64,000 bases of DNA, taken from assembly GCF_000934685.1 (NCBI RefSeq), contig NZ_JYNQ01000001.1:1-64000 (forward strand), written 5' to 3'. The notes under the pieces are model-generated. The model was given only the letters and a program-made list of their open reading frames with translations. It ran no database searches and was not told the DNA's origin. Below are positions 57,677 to 64,000 of this stretch, in pieces (position 1 is the first letter of the stretch; every line of letters begins with the position of its first letter). Source of the DNA: Lacinutrix sp. Hel_I_90 (lineage in GTDB: Bacteria; Bacteroidota; Bacteroidia; Flavobacteriales; Flavobacteriaceae). The translations under genes were made by a program, and so were the position numbers.

Positions 57677-58444
57677 ATGACTACAGTAATAGATTCCAAT
57701 ATTAAAAAACCAGTTAGAAGCAATGCTGTTGATACTTCAAAATCAGGAATATCTCAGGATATTATTGATGAATTAAGTACTGAGATTAATAATATGTTAT
57801 CCTTCGCTGTCTATAACGGTATCATAATTAATACAGATATAAACACATTAATTCAAAACAGTACAGTTGATGATTTAATTAATGCTCACAATCTCTTATG
57901 TAAAAATGTAGCACCAGCGACACCAAAATCTATTGAGTTTACTAAAAAACTGCATCAGGAAGGTGAAAATAAATCGCTTATAAATAAGTTACCATTGGTT
58001 AGAAACTTAATCATTTTAGCCGTTATGTTTTTAGTTATTTTTATAGTTACAGGCATTTCACCTGATGTTAATAATAATTCTTTAGATAAAGGAATTATGA
58101 ATAATCAAGGGCTTTCACTACTGTTAAATCTTGGTTACTTGGCATCGGTTTCAGGATTGGGTGTCTTATTCTATTTGTTGAAAGACGTGAGTACTGCCGT
58201 TAAAAAGGGCATTTTACTTCCGGAAGAGTCTATAGAATATATGGCACAAATTGTCTTAGGAATTATTGCTGGTTTAATTTTAGCCGAAGTACTCTCACTC
58301 TATTTAACAGACCCTAATCACATAAACTTGTTTAATAAAAGTATACTAGCATTAATTGGAGGCTTTTCTTCTGATGCTATTTTTAGCATTTTACAAGGTG
58401 TTATAAACAGAATTAAATCAATTTTTATTCCTGTTAATTCTTAA
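57677..58444 (+). CDS. Unrecognised multi-helix membrane protein, gene 1 of a three-gene module
   Basis: This 255-residue protein has a soluble N-terminal region of about 105 residues, predicted helical, with DIIDELSTEINNMLSFAVYNG. Three or four membrane helices follow (LIILAVMFLVIFIVTGIS; LLLNLGYLASVSGLGVLFYLL; IVLGIIAGLILAEVLSLYL; a weaker last one in LALIGGFSSDAIFSILQGVI). No family motif is recognised. It starts 151 bases after a strong terminator, so it opens a new transcription unit, followed after 14 bases by a lipoprotein gene and then a small helical protein gene. The three may form one membrane complex. Confidence 0.75.
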   Translation: MTTVIDSNIKKPVRSNAVDTSKSGISQDIIDELSTEINNMLSFAVYNGIIINTDINTLIQNSTVDDLINAHNLLCKNVAPATPKSIEFTKKLHQEGENKSLINKLPLVRNLIILAVMFLVIFIVTGISPDVNNNSLDKGIMNNQGLSLLLNLGYLASVSGLGVLFYLLKDVSTAVKKGILLPEESIEYMAQIVLGIIAGLILAEVLSLYLTDPNHINLFNKSILALIGGFSSDAIFSILQGVINRIKSIFIPVNS

Positions 58445-58458
58445 AACTAAAATCGAGT

Positions 58459-59055
58459 ATGAAAAATATAAGTTATGTAATAGTGTGTATTTGCAGTCTA
58501 CTCTTTTTAGGATGCGCTTCTATACCACCCACAACAGTCACCCTAACTCAAGAAATAATAAAAGAGGCTGATGAAATGCACCAACTAAATATTATTTTAG
58601 TCAATCAGCTTTTCGAAGAAAGAAAGCAGGTTATTAATGCGTTTATAACAAACGAATATACGCCTACTATAATAAAAAAATACGAAGCACTATTACCTGA
58701 TAGTTTAGATTATAAAAAGGCGCTTCCTAACATTATGAAAAGTGTTATTCCAGTAATCAATAGGAAAAAAGATTCGCTTCAAAATGTTCTGAGCGACCAG
58801 CAACAGAACATAATAACCAGTTTAAATACTAATTATGTGAGCTATAGTAAAGCAACAATAGCCTTACAGCAATTAATTAATTCTGCGGTAAAACTTAAAA
58901 AAGCTGAAAATAATGCTTTATCTTCTATACAAGACTTAACAGGAGATTCTGTAGATGTAAAAAAAGTAGAAAGCACAATAGATGGTTTATTGATTAAGAC
59001 TGGAACCGATATGAGTAAGCTATTAGAAGTGAATAACATTTTGAAACTAAATTAA
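58459..59055 (+). CDS. Helical lipoprotein, gene 2 of a three-gene module
   Basis: This 198-residue protein has a clear lipoprotein signal (MKNISYVIVCICSLLFLGC, lipobox LFLGC). The mature part is nearly all helix: EIIKEADEMHQLNIILVNQLFEERKQVINAFI, a middle stretch KDSLQNVLSDQQQNIITSLN, and an end with SVDVKKVESTIDGLLIKTG. It suggests a coiled-coil or helical-bundle spacer attached to a membrane. The gene lies between the multi-helix protein and a small helical protein with 12-14 base gaps. The family is not recognised and function is unknown. Confidence 0.75.
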   Translation: MKNISYVIVCICSLLFLGCASIPPTTVTLTQEIIKEADEMHQLNIILVNQLFEERKQVINAFITNEYTPTIIKKYEALLPDSLDYKKALPNIMKSVIPVINRKKDSLQNVLSDQQQNIITSLNTNYVSYSKATIALQQLINSAVKLKKAENNALSSIQDLTGDSVDVKKVESTIDGLLIKTGTDMSKLLEVNNILKLN

Positions 59056-59067
59056 AACGAGAACATT

Positions 59068-59337
59068 ATGGCAGATATCAATTGGAATGATTTAGCAGAA
59101 AATGCAGCTTCGCAAACCGATGCAGAACTCAATACACAAATGGCAAGTTTAACAAGCTTGAACGTTTCAGAAATTAATGATTTTATAACTCAAAGTAAAA
59201 TTACTAATGCAAATGCTATAAAAGTATTACAGGAAATACATAATGCAACGAGCTCTAATGATCAAAAAGCATCAGCAATTTCTAATATAAATAATGGTGT
59301 AGGCTTTTTAATTCGTTTAGTGTCTAAAGTCGTGTAA
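59068..59337 (+). CDS. Small helical protein, gene 3 of a three-gene module
   Basis: This 89-residue protein has no signal peptide or membrane helix. It is helical and acidic in its first half (MADINWNDLAENAASQTDAELNTQ) and ends in a mildly amphipathic stretch (GVGFLIRLVSKVV). ATG 59068 is 12 bases after the lipoprotein stop, with a purine-rich stretch (AAAACGAGAACATT) upstream. The size and acidity suit a cytoplasmic accessory or regulator of the two membrane-associated neighbours. It is not recognised and the role is open. Confidence 0.7.
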   Translation: MADINWNDLAENAASQTDAELNTQMASLTSLNVSEINDFITQSKITNANAIKVLQEIHNATSSNDQKASAISNINNGVGFLIRLVSKVV

Positions 59338-59818
59338 GTCTAAAACAAGGTGTACTTAAACCTTTAATTCAAACAGGCTTTACATTACCTTATTTTGATA
59401 ATGTTAGGCTCTAATTTTGGGATTTGCAGCGATACAGTGTATATAAACAACAGCAGCATTGTTTCGCTCTTCCCAAATTGATGACTCGAAAAGTAATAAT
59501 AAATGCAAAAATAACGCAGTCATTAATCACTGTTTTAAAAACCTTGTTTGCATTCATTTCTATTGCAATATGAATAGACAGCATTTGGTTGATGTACCGT
59601 AAAACGTTTCTTTAAGTTGGTTATAAGGTTAGCCTACCCTTCGAATAACGTTTTTTTTTTGATGCTATTTATCATGTTCATTGATTACTTCATTGAAAAA
59701 AAGCCTGACAGCCCAGTAACTTCAATACGTTCGTTTATTATTCAAAACAAAAAAACCACAACGCTATAAGAATTGTGGCTTTTTAAAAATCTTTTTTAGG
59801 ACTAACGCTGCTCGTTTT
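59338..59818. other. 481-bp intergenic region between convergent units
   Basis: No gene with coding character was seen. It contains the dnaN terminator at 59745-59785 and an A+T-rich stretch. A 6-bp inverted repeat (ACATTA / TAATGT) with an 11-base loop near 59382 is too weak to call. Confidence 0.5.
59745..59785 (-). terminator. Terminator of dnaN
   Basis: On the minus strand AAAAGCCACAA pairs with TTGTGGTTTT (one G-U) around an 11-base loop, and the transcript then runs into a U-rich tract. It begins about 35 bases after the dnaN stop. Confidence 0.75.
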
Positions 59819-60937
59819 CTAAGAATTTAGCATCACTGGCATCACCAACATAGTCACATGCTCACCTTCATCTAAACCATCTACTGGTGTTAAAATTCCT
59901 GCTCTGTTAGGCATACTCATTTCCAATTGTACGTCTGTAGCGTTTAGGTTATTCAACATTTCCGTTAAAAAACGAGAATTAAAGCCTATTTGCATATCAT
60001 CTCCCTGATAATCACAGGTTAATCGTTCTTCTGCTTTGTTACTATAATCAATATCTTCTGCAGAGATATTCAATTCAGCACCCGCAATTTTTAAACGAAT
60101 TTGATGTGTTGTTTTGTTTGAGAAAATACTCACACGCTTTACAGAGTTTAAAAACTGTGTACGGTCAATAGTAAGTTTATTCGGATTCTCTTTAGGGATT
60201 ACCGCTTCGTAATTAGGATATTTCCCATCTATTAAACGACAAATTAAAATCGTATTCTCAAATGTAAATTTCGCATTAGAATCGTTGTACTCAATCGTTA
60301 CATTTTCATCACTTGCCGCTAAAATGCCTTTAAGTAATGTTAAGGGTTTCTTTGGCATAATAAACTCTGCAACTTGAGAGGCACTTACATCTTCACGCGT
60401 ATACTTTACTAATTTGTGAGCGTCTGTTGCTACAAAAGTTAAATTATCTGTAGAAAACTGAAAAAAGACACCACTCATTACAGGTCTTAAATCATCGTTT
60501 CCAGCAGCAAAAATAGTTTTGCTAATTGCCGTTGCTAAAATATGACCTGCAATGGTTGTAGCACTAGGATCTTCAAGTGCTACCGCTTTTGGAAACTCAG
60601 CACCATCGGCATAAGCCAATGCGTATTTACCATGATTAGAATTAATTTCAACGATGTTATTATCTTCAATAGTAAACGTTAAGGGCTGCTCAGGAAAGGT
60701 TTTTAAAGTATCTAATAATAGACGCGCAGGAATTGCAACACTTCCTTTACTATCACTTTCTATCTCTAAAGTTGAAGACATTGTTGTTTCTAAATCACTA
60801 GCCGAAACGGTTAATGCGTTATTATCAATATCGAAAAGGAAATTGTCTAAAATTGGTAAGGTGTTTGAACTGTTTATGACACCGCCTAAAACTTGTAATT
60901 GCTTGAGTAAATAAGTACTTGAAACTATAAACTTCAT
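59819..60937 (-). CDS. dnaN: DNA polymerase III subunit beta (sliding clamp)
   Basis: This full-length clamp of 372 residues has the three repeated clamp domains. Typical landmarks are MKFIVSSTYLLKQLQVLGGVI at the start, VSASDLETTMSSTLEIES (about 40-57), RPVMSGVFFQFSTDNLTFVATDAHKLVKYTR in domain 2, and a C-terminal TPVDGLDEGEHVTMLVMPVMLNS. The ring dimer encircles DNA and tethers polymerase. The gene is separated from gldG by 202 bases, with its own TATATTTG promoter, and has a terminator downstream. It is not next to dnaA in this window. The call is certain. Confidence 0.98.
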   Translation of the reverse strand: MKFIVSSTYLLKQLQVLGGVINSSNTLPILDNFLFDIDNNALTVSASDLETTMSSTLEIESDSKGSVAIPARLLLDTLKTFPEQPLTFTIEDNNIVEINSNHGKYALAYADGAEFPKAVALEDPSATTIAGHILATAISKTIFAAGNDDLRPVMSGVFFQFSTDNLTFVATDAHKLVKYTREDVSASQVAEFIMPKKPLTLLKGILAASDENVTIEYNDSNAKFTFENTILICRLIDGKYPNYEAVIPKENPNKLTIDRTQFLNSVKRVSIFSNKTTHQIRLKIAGAELNISAEDIDYSNKAEERLTCDYQGDDMQIGFNSRFLTEMLNNLNATDVQLEMSMPNRAGILTPVDGLDEGEHVTMLVMPVMLNS

Positions 60938-61068
60938 TTTGTTTTTTATGTTTTTTTAGATGTAAAATAGTGCATTCTTTTTGAGGTTATAGTTAAAAAA
61001 TAAGCTTAAATTAATGACTAGTTATTATCTGTTTTTTTGGTCGTTTAATTCTGAATAATTAATTACTA

Positions 61069-61104
61069 CAAATATATTGTTTAACAGCCTAAAACTGAAA
61101 CAAA
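61069..61104 (-). promoter_or_regulatory. Likely dnaN promoter
   Basis: On the minus strand TATATTTG (61069-61076) is an exact -7 box, with a TTTG at 61101-61104, 24 bases upstream, slightly longer than usual. The leader to dnaN would be about 125 bases. It lies between gldG and dnaN. Confidence 0.5.
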
Positions 61105-61139
61105 CTTATTAACAGCCTGTTTACCCAAAAGCTAAAAAT

Positions 61140-62828
61140 TTAGACTGTTTTCTTTGCATATTTTTTCTTTCGGTAGACGTTAAATAGAAATCCAAAAAGC
61201 CCTAAAAGCAAGAGCGGAAGGACAATATTGATGATTTGCCATTTTGCTTTTTCTTCCGTAATTTTTAATTGATCTAAAAAGGCCACTTTCACTTCTTTTG
61301 TGCGAATGTTTATAAGTCCGTCGTCATCCAAGAGATAATTCACGGCATTGAGTAAAAATTCTTTGTTTCCAAAAACTTGACCTGTACTACGATCAAACCC
61401 TAATTCTTCGGGACCATTGCGACCAATGCGGTTTTTTATAATATCGCCATCACCAATTACAATCATCTTTGTCGCAGGACTTTTCGTTTTATCCTCTAAT
61501 GCCTTTATTGGTTTTACGCGATTATTATAAACCGAAGTAAATTCACCTTCTAATAAAACGGCTAAGGTTTGCTCTCCTTTAGTAAAGGCCTTTGGGTCTT
61601 GCTCTTTTAGTGCGGCTTCTAAACTAATCTCCCGAGGGGTGCCTTCTAATCTGCTTAACGGGCCGCTTTGTAATAATATGGTTTTTTTTATGTCATTTTT
61701 TAAAGTGTCTAGCGGACTGGCGAAATCAAACTTCAGGAAATTCAAATTATTCACTATGGGGTGTTTACTATCACTTTTTGCAAGTGGAGAGTAGGTCCAA
61801 GGAAACTGTTGAAAACGCGATTCACTGCCGCTACCAGACGCTAAAGTAATAGGAGCAGAGTACATAGAACTTACTAATAATGCATTGATACGCACCCCAT
61901 ATTTAAAAAAGAAATCCGTTAAATTTAAATCTCTGGGTACCGCAATATTCTTACCCGCTTCGTTAAATAAGCTGTCTTGATCCATGGCTATAGCGTCAAC
62001 CAGCCATAGACTTTTACCACCATGCATGGTGTATTGATCAAGTACATATTTTTCTTCCTCGGTAAATGCCTCTGTTGGTTTCGCGGCAATGATTAAATCG
62101 TAAGTGTTTAGTGATTTAGATGTTTTTTGAGGGTTAGTAGCCACACTATCTAAAGTAAACGGGGCAATAAAATAGTATTGCCCTAGTGTTTTAAGGAAAT
62201 CGGCAACATTTTCATCCGGCAACTCACTATTTCCTTTTAAAATGGCGATTTTACGACGTTTCGGATTCACCAATTTACTAAAACCTGCTGCAAAGGCATA
62301 TTCTAAATGTTGCACAGAATTGGTAACCAGCTCCTGTTGTGTGGCTCCAATCTTATTTTTTACCAACGAAATTTTTACGGTTTGGTCGTTATAACTCGCC
62401 AAAGCCCAAGGGAAAATAACCGTTTGCGATTGTTTTCCATTTTCCTGAACACTCATTTGCATGGGTGTTAAACCGCGCTGGTTGAGCTGTTGTATGTTTT
62501 GATTGCGCGTGGCTTCGTCTTCTATAGGGTTGATGAAATTAAAAGTAATATTGTTGTTATAAGCAGAAAACTCTTCTAATAATTGTCTGGTTTCGGTTTG
62601 CAGTCTTCTAAATTCTGAAGGAAAATCGGCGCCTTCTAAAAACACATCAATCACTATGGGCGATGCAACCCCTTTAACCACTTGTAAAGAAGCGTCGTTT
62701 AATGTGTAACGTTGATCTGAAGTTAAGTCGAAACGTTTATAAACCTTTTGGGCCAAAATATTAATTAATAATAAGCCTATGACTAAGATGACAATATGTT
62801 GGATGGATTTATTCAAATTTTTTCTCAA
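61140..62828 (-). CDS. gldG: Gliding motility ABC transporter component GldG
   Basis: This 562-residue protein has an N-terminal membrane helix (IQHIVILVIGLLLINILAQK). Then comes the GldG signature KVYKRFDLTSDQRYTLNDASLQVVKG and the extracytoplasmic domain of ABC-type uncharacterised transport proteins (LEGADFPSEFRRLQTETRQLLEEF; RKIAILKGNSELPDENVADF; YVLDQYTMHGGKSLWLVDAI). A final helix (IINIVLPLLLLGLFGFLFNVY) and a basic tail close it. GldA/GldF/GldG form an ABC transporter needed for gliding in many Flavobacteria. Its start overlaps the next upstream gene by 20 bases. The call is secure from signatures and context. Confidence 0.95.
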   Translation of the reverse strand: MRKNLNKSIQHIVILVIGLLLINILAQKVYKRFDLTSDQRYTLNDASLQVVKGVASPIVIDVFLEGADFPSEFRRLQTETRQLLEEFSAYNNNITFNFINPIEDEATRNQNIQQLNQRGLTPMQMSVQENGKQSQTVIFPWALASYNDQTVKISLVKNKIGATQQELVTNSVQHLEYAFAAGFSKLVNPKRRKIAILKGNSELPDENVADFLKTLGQYYFIAPFTLDSVATNPQKTSKSLNTYDLIIAAKPTEAFTEEEKYVLDQYTMHGGKSLWLVDAIAMDQDSLFNEAGKNIAVPRDLNLTDFFFKYGVRINALLVSSMYSAPITLASGSGSESRFQQFPWTYSPLAKSDSKHPIVNNLNFLKFDFASPLDTLKNDIKKTILLQSGPLSRLEGTPREISLEAALKEQDPKAFTKGEQTLAVLLEGEFTSVYNNRVKPIKALEDKTKSPATKMIVIGDGDIIKNRIGRNGPEELGFDRSTGQVFGNKEFLLNAVNYLLDDDGLINIRTKEVKVAFLDQLKITEEKAKWQIINIVLPLLLLGLFGFLFNVYRKKKYAKKTV

Positions 62829-63294
62829 GTTGATAGGTTTCTAAGGTAACTACAGTGTCATTTTTAAACATAATTTCTATACACTCTTGCTGTTTGTTAA
62901 AAGCACCAGGTTTAAAGCCCATATTATAATTCCATTGGTTTTTTGAATTAGCTTTAATACTATCATCCCAGCCATACCAGCCGGCAGCACCAAAATCGCT
63001 TTCAATCTCTGCTTTCGTTTTCCCTATGAGTTGATTATTGTTATTTAATTGCGCCATCATTTCAAAACGTAATTCAGGATTCGCCTTCCAGTTTTCTGCA
63101 TTAAAATATTTTTGATGATGGTAACTAGAAAAGATATTAAAAATGGGATAAAAGAGATAAAAATAAAGTAGAGGTGTAGCAAGAGTACTTAATAGTAAAA
63201 GAAGCCATTTATTAGTTTCAATAGTTTTTATAAATAACCAGGCTAGGATAAAAATAATAACAAAGGATAGGACTAAAACAGGAGTAATAACCAT
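62809..63294 (-). CDS. Small membrane protein inserted between gldF and gldG
   Basis: This 161-residue protein has two N-terminal helices (LVLSFVIIFILAWLFIKTI; WLLLLLSTLATPLLYFYLFYPIF). A soluble part then starts with YHHQKYFNAENWKANPELRFEMM, has GKTKAEIESDFGAAGWYGWDDS, reminiscent of a BamE/SmpA-like small fold, and ends IMFKNDTVVTLETYQLEKKFE. I do not recognise its family. It starts 2 bases after gldF stops and overlaps gldG by 20 bases, so it is co-transcribed and probably coupled. gldF and gldG are usually adjacent, so its presence is unusual. Confidence 0.75.
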   Translation of the reverse strand: MVITPVLVLSFVIIFILAWLFIKTIETNKWLLLLLSTLATPLLYFYLFYPIFNIFSSYHHQKYFNAENWKANPELRFEMMAQLNNNNQLIGKTKAEIESDFGAAGWYGWDDSIKANSKNQWNYNMGFKPGAFNKQQECIEIMFKNDTVVTLETYQLEKKFE

Positions 63295-63296
63295 AA

Positions 63297-64000
63297 TTAT
63301 TGTTTTTTTATGTTGAATTTAGTTAACATAATAAATAAAAAAGTAACACTTAAAAAATAAACACAATCTCTAGTGTCTAACACACCACGACTCATGCTTT
63401 TGTAATGTGTACTCATTCCTAGTTGTTCTACAAAAGGAGCAGTAAAATCTGCGACACCTTCAAAACCAACATAGAAGAAAAAGCATAAAAATACAGCGAT
63501 GATAAAGGCTACAATTTGATTGTCGCTCAACGTAGAGGAAAAGATGCCAATAGCGGTATAAGCTGCCACTAAAAACAATAACCCCAAATAAGAACCAAGA
63601 GTACTTCCAAAATCTAAATTTCCCACAGGATCCCCTAAGGCATTAATTGTATAAACATAGAGCAGTGTAGGAATTAAAGCCAAAAGAATAAGTGTAAAAG
63701 CACCAAAATATTTTCCAAGTACAATTTGCAAATGAGAAATTGGTTTGGTAAGCAATAGCTCTAAAGTACCTTGTTTTTTTTCATCACTAAAACTGCGCAT
63801 GGTCACAGCAGGAATTAAAAAAATAAGAATCCAAGGTGCTAATAAAAAGAAGGCTGATAAATCGGCGAAGCCATAATCTAATAGGTTGAACTCGCCTTTA
63901 AATAGCCAGAGGAATAGGCCGTTTAGCAATAAAAAAATGGCAATCACCAAATAACCAATGGGTGAAGCGAAAAAGGAATTGATTTCTTTTTTTAAAATAG
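63297..64000 (-). CDS. gldF: Gliding motility ABC transporter permease GldF (5' end outside window)
   Basis: The reading frame continues past the right edge (ILKKEINSFFASPIGYLVIA), so the GTG at 63950 is not the true start and about the first ten residues lie outside. The visible part has about six helices and family motifs FADLSAFFLLAPWILIFLIPAVTMRSFSDEKKQGTLE, typical of ABC-2 permeases and GldF. GldF is the membrane permease of the GldA-F-G transporter required for gliding motility. The gene is first of the minus-strand set gldF, small membrane protein, gldG. The assignment is secure. Confidence 0.93.
   Translation of the reverse strand, partial: ILKKEINSFFASPIGYLVIAIFLLLNGLFLWLFKGEFNLLDYGFADLSAFFLLAPWILIFLIPAVTMRSFSDEKKQGTLELLLTKPISHLQIVLGKYFGAFTLILLALIPTLLYVYTINALGDPVGNLDFGSTLGSYLGLLFLVAAYTAIGIFSSTLSDNQIVAFIIAVFLCFFFYVGFEGVADFTAPFVEQLGMSTHYKSMSRGVLDTRDCVYFLSVTFLFIMLTKFNIKKQ

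Noticed and set aside
63297-63950. GTG at 63950 as the start of gldF
   Set aside because: The frame continues upstream to the window edge with the conserved sequence ILKKEINSFFASPIGYL, so the gene is truncated by the window.

Overview
The window comes from a marine-type member of the Bacteroidota, almost certainly family Flavobacteriaceae. The evidence is gldF and gldG gliding genes next to dnaN, a SprB-repeat adhesin with a type B type IX secretion (T9SS) sorting domain, a PorP/SprF partner, a T9SS type A substrate, promoters of the TAnnTTTG type, low G+C, and frequent TTG starts. No rRNA, tRNA, CRISPR array or insertion sequence was seen.

Layout. (1) 2-6574: the 3' part of a giant SprB-like surface adhesin and its PorP/SprF partner, closed by a terminator. 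(2) 6666-31692: one long co-oriented unit with its own promoter. It holds an OmpH-like protein, a lipoprotein, a 1955-aa SpvB/TcB-like head protein, a 1008-aa secreted protein ending in an RHS-linked motif, a small secreted protein, a 4447-aa RHS protein with a thrombospondin-3-like calcium repeat insert and a variable C-terminal tip, then two small candidate immunity genes. (3) 31703-35476: a recombination zone. It has a hairpin and terminator, a tyrosine recombinase, a 3'-end remnant of a second recombinase, and an inverted, start-less second RHS C-terminal cassette with a partner lipoprotein. The cassette shares 44 identical bases with the big RHS gene at the junction. (4) 35651-47004: a compact type II secretion/type IV pilus-like operon with pseudopilins, GspF, prepilin peptidase, GspE, secretin, GspL-, GspM- and GspC-like inner-membrane parts and two lipoproteins. 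(5) 47139-52698: a T9SS type A surface protein, a GAF histidine kinase with a perfect 10-3-10 palindrome just upstream, a HAD phosphatase and an MtfA-like zinc peptidase. (6) 52770-56751: a sulfur module with a Crp/Fnr regulator, TauE/SafE exporter, persulfide dioxygenase-rhodanese fusion and a two-part YeeE/YedE transporter. Two palindromic operators lie at identical distance from the -7 boxes. (7) 57085-59337: a DUF4870 protein and an unrecognised three-gene membrane/lipoprotein module. (8) 59819-64000, minus strand: dnaN, gldG, an extra gene between gldG and gldF, and the 3' part of gldF.

The two most interesting regions are the RHS locus with its silent cassette and recombinase, which looks like a device for exchanging toxin tips, and the adjacent pilus-like secretion operon. 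All three of its Glu5-containing prepilins carry Ala rather than Gly before the cleavage site, and its candidate tip subunit is GspK-like. Whether the secretion operon works with the RHS proteins is not shown by the sequence.
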